From Rhynchopus sp. YZ270_cl-10 (Eukaryota > Euglenozoa > Diplonemea > Diplonemida > Diplonemidae): a DNA stretch of 64,000 nt. The notes under the pieces were generated by a model, which ran no database searches, had not been told where the DNA came from, and was given only the letters and a program-made list of their open reading frames with translations. The DNA is taken from assembly GCA_964035575.1 (NCBI GenBank), contig OZ037914.1, positions 258,176 to 322,175 on the forward strand, read 5' to 3'. Positions 1 through 9,950 of this stretch are shown piece by piece (the stretch's first letter is position 1; the number at the start of each line of letters is the position of its first letter). A program made the position numbers and the translations under genes.

Positions 1-39
1 AGCGTCACAACACACGCAGCGGGGAACTGAATCGGCTTC
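1..39 (+). repeat. 39-bp block repeated at 44271-44309
   Basis: The first 39 bases recur at 44271-44309 with one mismatch (agcgTcacaa against agcgCcacaa). After that the two copies diverge at once. The left boundary is cut by the window edge, so the unit may be longer. No coding meaning is apparent. Bases 40-270 hold only the 3' flank of the next gene and an A14 run. Confidence 0.85.
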
Positions 40-270
40 GTACCATACTCTACACCACTGATGAGTGCCTCACAAACCTCCACAAAACTGGACAAAAAAA
101 AAAAAAATCAACAAAATGACCCTGATTACTTTTGGTTTGATTTGTTACTGAACCCATGCAAGCTACACTCCATGTGAATCGAAGTGCTTCTTCGCATACA
201 TCACCCGAGGATAGAACACACCCCCCTACACCCCTACCCCCATCCCACCAAACCTTCCCGACCCACACCC

Positions 271-1680
271 TTATGCACAGACCCGCCGCCACATCTTTTG
301 CACCATGCGAGCAGCGTGCAGGGATTCTTGTGAGACATCGTCGCCTGCACTAGGGCAGTTGAGAGACCTGTCTGCACGCAGCCGTGCCATATGCCGGCGG
401 CTGCAGTGACTGCGCCACGCACGCTGCAGCACGGCTGCTGCTGTGCCACCTGCACCACCACCACTACCCGCACGTTGTTGCATCAGCACCGCCCGCATGC
501 GCCTCGCCTCATGCGCATACCTGCCAAGACAGTGATAGCCCCAACGCTGCAGGTTCACCCCACGCATCGCACAGAGCTGTCTCGTCTGTGCACGTCGTCT
601 GCTCCGTTCGCAACCTCGGGTGTACTCCTTCTGTATGAGGGCAGCTGCCTGGTTGCATGCGTGCCATGCCTGCGCAACGACGTCCAGGTGTCGGGCCTGG
701 CGCAGCCGTACACTCAGTAGTGTTCGGACGAAGGAAGCAACGAGGGTCGCTGCGCGCGACTGTAGAGCAAAGGTGCGGCACTCCAGCTCAAAGCGGAGTT
801 GGCGGTACTGCGCACGCCCAGCTCCTCCACGGCCTGCACGCTGCAGACGCAACGCTGCGGCAAACCGTTTGTCATATTGCGTCACAACACGCTTCTTGCG
901 TGCAGCACGAAGCCCTTCCTCTTGCGCACAACGCGTCACATCCCTGCGGTGTGCTTCTCGCACCTCACTACGCGCCGACCTCTCCTGCCGCGCAAGCCAA
1001 CACCGCACACTACGCTGCATCACACACACTGCACGCTCCTCACGCAGCCACACCGCGTCACCCCCTAACACACGCATGCGACGCTCTGTACGCACCAACC
1101 CCAGCTCCAACGTCCTCTCCTCATACACCCCTTTGTTATGCGCACGCTGCACCTCCGACGCACACAACACCTGCACCGGCGCCACAGCCTCCATCTCACA
1201 CAACACTTCCGACAGATGCGCCACATTCTGCGGCACTGCAGCAGACACCTTCGCACCCTTCGCAGCAGCCGACAGCCATTTGTCGTACTTCTCCGTCACA
1301 TCCACCACTATCGGCGCTACAGGGGCGATCGAAGATAAGGGTCGCTTCTTCCTCGGCTTTCGACGCAATGCGACACTGTCACCCGAACGCAGTCTACGCT
1401 GTGAAGGTACAGACACTGGCAGTGCAGCCTCCTTCGTCCCATCACCCAAAGGGCCATAAGCCTTGATATGCGACCTATTACGCAACAGCATCGCACGCAC
1501 CTCCTCTTGGCTCTGGTCGGAACAGACCAGCCGTGTAGGGTCAGTGCTGTCCATCAAATACGAAGCTGCGATTGCCTTAGAAAAACGGCGTGTAGCGTGT
1601 GGACGTGTGGGGCGTGCGACCGGTTCCTCTACAAGGTCATCCCATCTCCTGCAAGGAAGGTTGCAAAGTTTTGCTTCCAT
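271..1680 (-). CDS. IQ-motif (calmodulin-binding) protein
   Basis: A single open frame of 469 codons with a high-GC bias unlike the flanking DNA. The C-terminal half is very rich in Arg, Ala and Gln and carries spaced IQ-like segments of the form xxLQRxxRxxxxRxxxx, for example CVMQRSVRCWLARQ, AALIQKEYTRGCERSRRR, AVLQRAWRSHCSRRH and, at the very end, MVQKMWRRVCA. IQ helices bind calmodulin or EF-hand light chains, so a cytoskeletal or flagellar calmodulin-scaffold role is likely; that role is inference. The N-terminal 130 residues are basic and low in recognisable domains. The start at 1680 is preceded by A-rich sequence and is the first Met of the frame. There is no sign of an intron. Confidence 0.8.
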   Translation of the reverse strand: MEAKLCNLPCRRWDDLVEEPVARPTRPHATRRFSKAIAASYLMDSTDPTRLVCSDQSQEEVRAMLLRNRSHIKAYGPLGDGTKEAALPVSVPSQRRLRSGDSVALRRKPRKKRPLSSIAPVAPIVVDVTEKYDKWLSAAAKGAKVSAAVPQNVAHLSEVLCEMEAVAPVQVLCASEVQRAHNKGVYEERTLELGLVRTERRMRVLGGDAVWLREERAVCVMQRSVRCWLARQERSARSEVREAHRRDVTRCAQEEGLRAARKKRVVTQYDKRFAAALRLQRAGRGGAGRAQYRQLRFELECRTFALQSRAATLVASFVRTLLSVRLRQARHLDVVAQAWHACNQAAALIQKEYTRGCERSRRRAQTRQLCAMRGVNLQRWGYHCLGRYAHEARRMRAVLMQQRAGSGGGAGGTAAAVLQRAWRSHCSRRHMARLRADRSLNCPSAGDDVSQESLHAARMVQKMWRRVCA

Positions 1681-2096
1681 TTTTTAAAAAGTCAGTGATG
1701 GGGAAGGGAGGAAATAGAAAAGGGGAGGGGAGGAGAGGGGAGGGAGAAAAGACTAAAAATCGATGGGGTTTTTTGAAAATGGAATGGAAAAATTGGGGAA
1801 AGAAATGCAGTTGTTGAGTGGTACCTCCGACTGTACGATGCCAGCCTCGGAACCCTGCGGGGTCAATAACAGAAGGTGTAAAAAAAAAGAGAAGAAGAAA
1901 AAAATGAGTGACCGAAGTCTGTTCGCGTTCTCCACCCAATAGGGTGGGGGAACGAAACACCCTCTTTTTTTTGTGTGTAAAAAAGGGGGAAAATCACGGA
2001 AAACGACACATGGATGATTCAAAAAATGAGAGATGGGGTTTATTAACGAAAGCACAGCGAAAAATATCAAACAACGGTGAGAAAAGAAAAGTTTAC

Positions 2097-2131
2097 AAGA
2101 TGATCCTAAGCCTCTCGTGCTTAGTCACCTT
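2097..2131 (+). repeat. Dispersed stem-loop repeat (CTCTCGT loop)
   Basis: The sequence CTAAGC-CTCTCGT-GCTTAG forms a 6-bp stem with a 7-nt loop, and the flanks AAGATGA and TCACCTT can extend the pairing with a mismatch. Close copies lie at 10609, 23469, 24559, 23941 and 60553, among others. Function unknown. Confidence 0.75.
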
Positions 2132-2293
2132 AGAAAATGAGGGTGGCAAAAGTTTTATTTAAACAAAAATGTGTAGATGCTATGGAGAGGGTGTTAGTGT
2201 TGTCGGTTTGCGTTTTTGGAATAGCAAGATAAGATGCAGGGCGGGTAAGTCCAGTTGGATCCGTTGGTAGGGGACGGAGGGTAAGTCCAGGTA

Positions 2294-2403
2294 CAGTGAG
2301 GCGCTACATTGCAGATACGCCTGATTATGGGTAACTCCAATATTTACCCATAATGAAATAAGTTACCCGGAATAAAACGCGTCCGTAATATAGCGCCCCA
2401 CTG
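2294..2403. mobile_element. Tc1/mariner-type MITE, 110 bp
   Basis: The ends read CAGTGAGGCGCTACATT and, inverted, CAGTGGGGCGCTATATT, and the element is flanked by TA on both sides (2292-2293 and 2404-2405). CAGTG-type ends and a TA target duplication are hallmarks of non-autonomous Tc1/mariner elements. The interior is also partly palindromic (gggtaact / agttaccc). It has no coding capacity. Confidence 0.85.
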
Positions 2404-2559
2404 TAGCCCTCGAAGAGCGGAATGTCATCACCTTTTCGAAAAGGCCAAGGAACGACGTAGAGCCACACCCCCCCCCCATCCCTTAGATCAGACTTAGGAA
2501 CCCTTCTTTTTTTCATTTTATTCTGTTTTCTATTATTTCCCCCAAAAAAAAAAACACTG

Positions 2560-3633
2560 TTAAATCGGCTTATTGCAGTACATATTAAGCAGTACATTCG
2601 CAATGTGTTTGTCTGCAGCTTTGTGGTGTAAGGGATCATCATTGAACGGACAGAGGGAGGGACTGCCGCACATTGTCGCTGCGTCAAGAAGGGCTATTGA
2701 GGGGTCAAGCGCTTGGATGTGTTGCGCGTTGTATTTACGGATTTCTGCGTTCATCTTGTCGAGAGGACGGTGCAGCCAATAGGACTTCTTATAGGCGTAA
2801 CGCTTATAGTGTGGCTGAGCCTCGCAGATCCTGGTTGTCGACATCCACACCAACTTCGTCCCCTTCCCAAACCCTTTCGTGATCCACCTATTATACCCTG
2901 GCAGCTGCCCCGCCAACTCCCCAGACCAATGCTTCGTCCTCTGGATAACATTCACTCCGGTGTTTCCGATGACCATAGAGGGGTTCTTTTGGAATTCAAA
3001 GAGATTTGGGAGTTTGTCTGAAAACGCGCCGTTCACCCAACCCCAATAGTAAAGAGATACATTGCGGTATGTGGCCTTCTGAATGGGTGGGTTAGTGGTG
3101 GCGTTGTCATAGTTATGTGAATAGGAGACCTCCATGCCACAGGAGTGGTTTTTTCGGTTGTTTTCGCAGGTCTGTTTTGCTTCTAGCCGTGGTGTAGTAG
3201 CGCGCGCCTTAAGTATACCCTCCAAAGCACTGTACAACGCCCGTACATTGCTGTTTCCATACAACACCACCTGAGTCCCCTCCAAACACTTAAACGCCAT
3301 TTCCTTTGTGTACTGCATATAATAACACCCTTCGGAGGGTGCTGGCACCCAGGTGAGGTTGCCTACAAATTTGCCGTCTGTGTAACTGCATTTTGGCCTG
3401 TCGGCAGTACCGATGTGTAGGACGTTGTTCAGATCAGAGGGGCGTGTGGCAGGGGTAGGTGAGGGTGCGTAGGTGGGTGCGGGGTGTGTAGCAGTAGCAG
3501 GGTGTGCTGTGCCCACAGGAAGCACGACAACGTCCTCAGCGAAGAAGCTCGGTCCACCAAAATAAAGCGTTGCGGCCAGAAGCGCTGAAAGCCATATGAA
3601 GACAAAGGCACGTCCCTTCGTTGACCAACCCAT
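2560..3633 (-). CDS. Type II membrane PC-esterase / SGNH-like acyltransferase
   Basis: 357 residues. The start at 3633 (MGWSTKGRAF) is chosen because it puts a short basic tail before a hydrophobic anchor (residues about 9-27), giving a Golgi type II layout; an upstream in-frame Met at 3723 would spoil this. A Pro/Thr-rich stem (35-66) follows. The catalytic domain has GNSNVRAL (126-133), the GDS-like nucleophile block with Ser128, and near the C-terminus DPLHH (333-337), the DxxH pair of the PC-esterase family. Family members such as plant TBL and animal NXPE/CASD1 proteins O-acetylate or otherwise modify glycans. Conserved Cys residues suggest disulfides in a lumenal domain. The substrate cannot be told. 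On the coding strand a pyrimidine/C run and a CAG lie just before the start codon. Confidence 0.8.
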   Translation of the reverse strand: MGWSTKGRAFVFIWLSALLAATLYFGGPSFFAEDVVVLPVGTAHPATATHPAPTYAPSPTPATRPSDLNNVLHIGTADRPKCSYTDGKFVGNLTWVPAPSEGCYYMQYTKEMAFKCLEGTQVVLYGNSNVRALYSALEGILKARATTPRLEAKQTCENNRKNHSCGMEVSYSHNYDNATTNPPIQKATYRNVSLYYWGWVNGAFSDKLPNLFEFQKNPSMVIGNTGVNVIQRTKHWSGELAGQLPGYNRWITKGFGKGTKLVWMSTTRICEAQPHYKRYAYKKSYWLHRPLDKMNAEIRKYNAQHIQALDPSIALLDAATMCGSPSLCPFNDDPLHHKAADKHIANVLLNMYCNKPI

Positions 3634-4757
3634 TCCCTGGTTAGTGTTGCTGGGGGGGGTGAAAAGAAATGGTGAAAAAAAAAGTGAAGTTTTATAGTGC
3701 AAACGCCGGGAGGGCACTGACACATCCGCGGGTAATCGAATACCAGCATGTTTCCTTAGGGAGTTGCCGACAGAGAAACTGTAAGTAGGTACACACAGTC
3801 ATTTCCCCCCCAAAAAAGAAGAAGAAGAAGAAAAGGTATGCGTTGTTGTTGTCGAACACCTCAGTAAGTACCCAGGATTGGTGGGTAAATTAGGGTATCG
3901 CCCTCCCGTTGACAAAGTGTACCTTGATGGGTTGAAAACAAAGTAAAGTTGATAGTGCAAACGCCTCTGGAAACAAATAGGTGAGGGAGGGGGTGATGCT
4001 TTTTTTTTCTTCTTCTTCTGTTGCAGTATCGACAGTCACCCCAAAAAAAGAGGGTTCAGTGCACAGGATCATCTTTTAAAAGGGAGCGTTTTGTTTTGTT
4101 TTGTTCCCTTTTTCAGCCAGTCACCACCCTCTGTTGTGAGTGGTTACTGATGGCCTTTTTTAAAGGTAGAAACCCTATTTTCTTTGTTGCTGTGGCGCAT
4201 TTTTTCCCCTCAGCAATTTTTCTTTTTTTTTTTCCGAATACGAACAGCAAGGATATCCACGTATTCTTGCGTCCTATTCCATTTTAAAAATTTTTTTTTT
4301 TGGGTTTTTGTCTTCTTTGCAAAATGAGTCGATGCCGTTTGGTCGTTTGTGGTGGTGATTTTGGTGAGTTTGCTGTAAATGGGCAAAATCCTGAGCGAAT
4401 TTTACCTCTCGTGTGTGGTGTGTGAAAACAAAAGAAAGAAAAGAAAAAAAAAAAAAGAAAAAGAGCAGTAAAAAGTCTCAAAAATGGGCAAAGAAAAATA
4501 CCCTGAAAATAAAAAATAAAAAAATCCTTCGGGGGAGGGAAAGTGTTGAAAGAAAAGAGAGAAAAAGAAAAAAAAACATTTTCGCTCCTGAAGTCAAAAA
4601 ATAAGAGGGGGGGAAAAAGGGAAGGATCAACGAAAAGGTATCTAGCAGCACTAATGGACGGACCACAATTTCGCTATATAAAAAAAAAATAATAAAAACT
4701 AAATGAGACAAAGCAATGTCAAGGGGGGAGCTTGAACGGGATATTTTTTTTTGTAGT

Positions 4758-4852
4758 TTCGACAATCACCTGTCCGAGGACGGGTTCTGTACACAAAAGT
4801 CGCCCGAAGGCTAATGAATTTCAAAGGTATAGATGCAGATCATCCTCAACCC
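4758..4852 (+). repeat. TCGACAATCACC-family dispersed repeat, about 95 nt
   Basis: It begins TCGACAATCACC, then has a GGTTCTGTACACAA block, a CCGAAGG block, GGTATAGA and ends near CCTCAACCC. The same ordered blocks occur at 25083-25187, and the first two or three at 14769, 13033, 7966 and 4021. No TIRs or A/B boxes are visible. Confidence 0.7.
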
Positions 4853-4996
4853 AAAGAAATTACTTTTAAGTTTTTGTTTTGTTTTGTTTTTTTTTTTTTT
4901 TGCTTTGTGCTCTTGTTTTGTTTTTGTTGCAAAAAAAAAGGGTGAGGGGAGCTCGGGATACGGTGATACGAAAAAAGAGAACAAAAAAAAAGTTGT

Positions 4997-5028
4997 AAGA
5001 TAAATGTGCCTCTCGTGCACACACATCC
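4997..5028 (+). repeat. Stem-loop repeat, GTGC variant
   Basis: GTGC-CTCTCGT-GCAC keeps the CTCTCGT loop of the commoner CTAAGC form but has a different, still complementary stem. A near-identical copy lies at 23787-23818. Confidence 0.7.
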
Positions 5029-5956
5029 GGAAAAAAAAAAAAGGGGGGGGATAAATAGCTGTACATCACTGTGCACGTAAGAGGGGGAATAAGGCCCGCT
5101 GGACCTAAACCTCCTCTCTGTGCATAGTAATATAGAAAGCGGGATATGTGAAGATACTTCACATGAACACAAAAAAGAAAAAACAACTGCAAACACGAGA
5201 GAAAAAACAGGGTTGTGTACCCACACCTAAAGGAGTTGATAGTGCAAAAAACGCCTCTGGGACGCAGGCACAAAAAAGGAAAAAAATGGGGAGAACGAGG
5301 AAAAAAAAAACCCCCCCCTTTTTTTTTTTGGTAATATTGGCGTTAGTGTTGGCTACCCACGCAAATCGCTGTACGCACTGTAGTGATTGCTTTTCTTTTG
5401 TTTTGGTTTTATTTGTTTTTTTTTTTTTTTTGTTGATAAATTGTTGGAACAATGAAGTTGCCACCTTTTTTGTTGTGCAAAAAAAAAAAAAAAAAACTCC
5501 ATGGATTTCCCTAATTTTACCGCCGTGACGATCAAATGAACGCAAGAATAGAGAGAATTGGTAAAGATGAATCTAAGCCTCTGTATGCTCAGTTACCTGG
5601 AGAAAAAAGAAAAAAAAAGTACCCCCAAAAAAAATCCAAAAATAACAGTTTTGAGGAGAATGAAAGACTATATCGCAACGGGGGGGAGGAGGGGGGAGAG
5701 TAGGGAAGAGAAGCAGAGATCGTCAAATGGTTGTTTTTTTTTTTTTAAAAGTTTTGTTTTTCGGTCGCTTGGCTGCTGTGGGTTTTTTAGGGGGGGGAAG
5801 GGAACAATATGATGATGAAATGGTATGGTTTGTAACTCTGTGATTTGCTTTAAAATATTATTTGTCGTGTGCACTCCACTTAAAAAAAAAATTTGACCCA
5901 CGGTTTGTTTGTCCAGTTATTACAATTTTTGGTTTTGCTTATCGTTTTTTTTTTTT

Positions 5957-6459
5957 CACGGGTCGGGAAAGATCTTTTTTTTTTTTTTTTTTTTCGAGAA
6001 AAAAAATCCTCTTCTCCCGAAAAAAAAAAAAAAAAAAAGATTTTTGGGAGAAAAAAAAAAAGAGAAAAGATTTGAAAATCCTGGGAAAATCCTGAAAAAA
6101 TCCTGAAAAATCCTGGAAAAATCCATGAAATTTCATGAAAAATCTCGAGATCTTGAGAAATCTTTGAAAAAAAAAAAAAAGATTTTCAAAATCTTTTTTT
6201 TTTTTTTTCCCAAAAAGATTTTTCAAAATCCCAAAAATCTTTTTTATCTTTTTTTTGAGAAAAAAAAGATTTTCAAGATCTTTTTCATCTTTTTTTCTCT
6301 TTTTTTCCTTTTTTTTTCAGGATTTTTCAAAGATCTCAAAGATCTCGAGAGATCCTGAAAAAAAAAGACAAAAATCCTGAAAATCTTGATTTTTTTTTTT
6401 TTTCTCCCGAGATTCTCGAAAAAAGACAAAAAAAGACAAAAGATCTTTCCCGACCCGTG
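5957..6459. mobile_element. Foldback element, about 0.5 kb
   Basis: The ends are inverted copies of CACGGGTCGGGAAAGATCTT (5957 onward; complement ending at 6459). The inside is almost only A runs, T runs and repeats of AATCCTGAAA, GAAATC and GATCTTGAG that can pair with each other. It is non-coding. The homopolymers make exact assembly doubtful. A sequence starting CCACGGGTCGG also occurs at 62998. Confidence 0.7.
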
Positions 6460-6596
6460 TTTTTTTTGCAATTAACCTTTACTATATGTGGGTCTCATAA
6501 TTCTTGTAAAGCTGTTTCATTTTTTTTTTTTTTTGAAAAAAAAATCGTTGGTAGGCTGTGCACCCGAGCGCACTTACCTGTATTTTTTTTTTTTTT

Positions 6597-6644
6597 GAAA
6601 ACTTGGTTGTATTAGTGCAGACACCCGAGGATGAGCTCCACTAT
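6597..6644 (+). repeat. SINE tail copy (truncated)
   Basis: GAAAACTTGGTTGTATTAG...CTCCACTATA, the body of the tRNA-headed SINE found on the minus strand at 30033-30157, here without the head and preceded by a T14 run. Other headless copies: 19362-19410 and 20969-21016. Confidence 0.75.
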
Positions 6645-8481
6645 ACTCACACGCAACTATGTGTTTCTTCTTTTGTTTGTTTGTTTGTTTTTGCTTTCTG
6701 GAAAAGAATGTGAAAAACTAATGTATGTCGCTTGCGGAACATAGCATTTTTTTTTTCTTGTTTTGTTTTGTTTGTTTATTTTTTTTAAGTTATCTGCAAC
6801 GAACTGTGTCACATGCCATTGGATTCGCAAGGAGTTCGGCCACTCGGATTAAATCCTATTTCAAATGAAACTTTATTCGCGCGTCCCCTCCAGTATGTGC
6901 CCTTCACTGCCGCCCAGGGGATGTAGTGATGGCGTATTGTGTATAACATTTGTTATCCCCAATTATATCACCAAACCTCCTGGCTACAATATTGTATTCA
7001 AAACACAACATGGTATAAACGGGCGAATCTTTGAAAACTCCATTTTAACAGAATCCCATCAGTGCCGTTGAAAGTTGCCCCCCTCTTTTTTTTTTTTTTT
7101 TTTTTTTCAAAAAAAAAAAAAAAATCACACACACATCTGATCACCCAATTTTGGTTTGGTGATCAAACGTCATTTCGTATCTGAGTTATTATTTTTTTTT
7201 TTCCCCCTAAAGAATAGGAAGAAACGCAAAAAAAAAAAAGCCAAACTTTTTTTTTGCTGTTTGTGTTTACGGAGCAGACTAAGAGATAACAAGGGTGTTT
7301 AGCCCATTCCTTAGCACTGCTCGCGTGGAAGATATGTAAACAAAAAAGGGGGGGGGGAAACCGTTCGTTTTGGGGTCACAACAATAAAATCACCTAGTAT
7401 CTAGACTGATATAACATTTTTTGTTCTGGTCTGACTTTAAAAAAAAAAAATGAAGTAAATAGGCTGTGCTTGATTACCTTGAGGGGGAAAAGAACACTTG
7501 AATGACAGTCTTTACAAAAGGAGGGATGATTTTTTGTGTGCAGGGGGTCTTTAGGTGCTTTTATTTGAAGGAGAGTAATGGTGCCTTTTAATCTTTTTTT
7601 TGAAAAATTGTTGGAGTGGTGTAGTTGCCTCGGTTGTGTTGCCACAGTTGTGCAATCTTCACTACTCTTTTTTTTGGTTTTTGGTTTTTGGTTTATTTCG
7701 GCATCTTTTTGGTATAACGCCTCAAATACTCACCGTGGGTGGGTAATATAGGGTACCCAAATGAACCTTGCTTTTTTATTTTGAAATTTAGCGACAGTGC
7801 TTTTTGTCTCCACACACACCTCGGTGTATGAAAGAGTTATACGCAATTCCAGTGGGGCACGTTGCATGTATTGCTTTAAACAAATTCATATACTTTCAAA
7901 TAAAACCACAGTTTTTTGTGCAATCTCCACTGTCAATTATTTTTTTTTCTTTTTGCTGTATCGACAACCCCCCCCCCCCCTACCAAAAATTAGGTAGGTT
8001 CTGTTGCTCAAATGGCACCTCGAAGGGAGAATGCCTTTGTAAAAAAAACAAAAACAAAAAAGTGCAAATATTTTTCCACTTTCGGTCTGAGGGTAAGAGA
8101 GAGGAAGAACAGGTAAGGAGGAGGAGAAGTCAACCATTTTACTTCGGTTTTTTATTCTTAATTTGGAAGGGAAAGCACCTAAAGAAAAGAGAGAGAATAA
8201 AAAAGAACTGTGTTGTGCAGGGGACGGGGGGGGAGAAGGGGGGGGGGATAATAAGCTTAGCATCGTGCAGTGAGCTGTGCGTACAGGGAAAGTATACCAC
8301 AGCTAAGAGAAGCAGTGCAGGAAGGAAAAAAAAAATATCATTTTTTTTAAAGGGGAGAAAATAAAAATGGGGGAAAGTGCCTAATCTTTGTGCACAACAT
8401 ACTACGAAAAAAGGAAAATGAAAAACACGTTGAACTGTTTTTTTTTTTTGTTTCTGGAGGGTAAGGAATAAGGAATAAGTA

Positions 8482-8710
8482 CACGACGGTGAAGTAACGG
8501 GTGTTACAAGTGGAGTTACAAGTGAGTTACATGTAACTTTTGTTACATGTAACTCACTTGTAACTCACTTGTAACCCACCAGTTACAACCTGATTTTGCC
8601 TGTAATTCATGTATCCCACTTGTAACTCACTTGTAACTCACTTGTAACGGTTTTTCACTTGTAACGTTACATGTAACTTCACTTGTAATGTACTATACTT
8701 CACCGTCGTG
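8482..8710. mobile_element. MITE with TA flanks and internal CACTTGTAACT repeats
   Basis: Perfect inverted ends CACGACGGTGAAGTA flanked by TA on both sides (8480-8481 and 8711-8712); the inverted match runs 18 bp including the TA. The interior is built of CACTTGTAACT and TTACATGTAA units. The end motif ACGGTGAAGTA recurs in degraded form near 11840, 31585 and 37459, so this is probably a family. Confidence 0.8.
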
Positions 8711-8739
8711 TACGGGGTTCGTGGGGGGGGGGGGGGGGG

Positions 8740-9939
8740 TAGGGGGTCCGACTGTGAGTAAAATTACCGTACAAAAAACTCATTATTAAACTTCTGGTCA
8801 TTTCCAAGGCAACTGCGGGTGAAAAACACCCTCAGAGTGGGTCACAGGGGGCCTGTGGGCCGAAAAACGACCCAGAAGCCACCCCAGAATACAAAAAAAT
8901 GGAAAAAAATAGTGAAAAAACGGCTTTTTTCAGGTTTTGGCCATTTTGGGCAAAATAGCGGTTTTTCAAGAAAAAAGCGAAAAAACGGTTATTTTTTGAC
9001 ATCACAAAACCTCCTTTGGCACAAATATACCCCAAAAGTGGCCTGTGAGTCCATTCCAACCTGTTTTGGACATATTTGACACTTTTGGAAGTGTTTTTTT
9101 GGTGTTTTTACGTCAAAAAAAATACCCTGGCAATACCCTGACCGCGCTCCGGCAGCATTCCGGCATGCTGTTTGACCCATATAGGGGTCAAGAAATGGCC
9201 AAAAACCCCCGAAAAAGGACTCTGGGAACCCAGATAGTTCCAAATTTCCACCACATCCCCACCCAAACACTGCAAAAACACGACAGAAAATCGTCTTAAA
9301 AAACACACTTTTTTCAAAAAGGTCATTATGGAGCCTGTCTGACGACCTTTTTGAAAAAAGTGTGTTTTTTAAGACGATTTTCTGTCGTGTTTTTGCAGTG
9401 TTTGGGTGGGGATGTGGTGGAAATTTGGAACTATCTGGGTTCCCAGGGTCCTTTTTCGGGGGTTTTTGGCCATTTCTTGACCCCTATATGGGTCAAACAG
9501 CATGCCGGAATGCTGCCGGAGCGCGGTCAGGGTATTGCCAGGGTATTTTTTTTGACGTAAAAACACCAAAAAAACACTTCCAAAAGTGTCAAATATGTCC
9601 AAAACAGGTTGGAATGGACTCACAGGCCACTTTTGGGGTATATTTGTGCCAAAGGAGGCTTTGTGATGTCAAAAAATAACCGTTTTTTTGGTTTTTTCTT
9701 GAAAAACCGCTATTTTGCCCAACATGGCCAAAACCGCCAAAAAGCCGTTTTTTCACTATTTTTTTCCATTTTTTTGTATTCTGGGGTGACTTCTGGGTCG
9801 TTTTTCGACCCACAGGCCCCCTGTGACCCACTCTGAGGGTGTTTTTCACCCGCAGTTGCCTTGGAAATGACCAGAAGTTTAATAATGAGTTTTTTGTACG
9901 AAATTTTATACACAAGTCTATTAGGAGTCGGACCCCCTA
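8740..9939. mobile_element. 1.2-kb foldback element inserted in a G run
   Basis: Two arms of about 530-550 bp (roughly 8768-9325 and 9345-9902) are near-perfect inverted copies separated by about 20 bp. Outside them, short outer ends TAGGGGGTCCGACT (8740-8753) and their complement (9926-9939) close the element. It is flanked by G17 on the left (8723-8739) and G11 on the right (9940-9950). The arms have only short open frames, so no transposase is encoded. A diverged relative of the arm lies near 63395-63530. Outer ends starting TAGGGGG are shared with the element at 27787-29012. Confidence 0.85.
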
Positions 9940-9950
9940 GGGGGGGGGGG

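Larger units (their letters stand above)
1681..2559. other. Intergenic: one hairpin repeat and one MITE
   Basis: No gene is seen. A purine-rich tract (1695-1760) directly upstream of the IQ-protein start is a pyrimidine tract on the coding strand. The rest holds a short Gly/Cys-type repeat (ggtacctccgactg, 1821-1834; a relative lies near 36233), a stem-loop repeat and a mariner-type MITE, listed separately. The motif ggtaagtccag occurs twice (2245 and 2280). Confidence 0.7.
3634..8481. other. Gene-free homopolymer-rich region
   Basis: I see no supportable gene. The stretch is dominated by A, T and G runs of 8-20 nt. Embedded are short dispersed repeats: the GTGCAAACGCC family (3687, 3952, 5232), the TCGACAATCACC family (4021, 4758, 7966), the TTGTTGGAA...TTGCCACC family (5441, 7607), stem-loops (4997, 5564), a SINE-tail copy (6597) and a foldback element (5957-6459). 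Short open frames here are made of homopolymers (Lys or Phe runs). Confidence 0.7.

Noticed and set aside
620-1466. Plus-strand frames of 270-280 codons over the IQ gene
   Set aside because: Thr/Cys/Arg-rich antisense shadows without motifs. The IQ repeats on the minus strand explain the conservation of the open frame.
5862-6471. Several Lys- or Phe-rich small proteins
   Set aside because: Translations of A and T runs in the homopolymer foldback.
8819-9915. Matched 60-108-codon frames on both strands
   Set aside because: They mirror each other because the DNA is a palindrome; no start context or domain; inside the foldback element.
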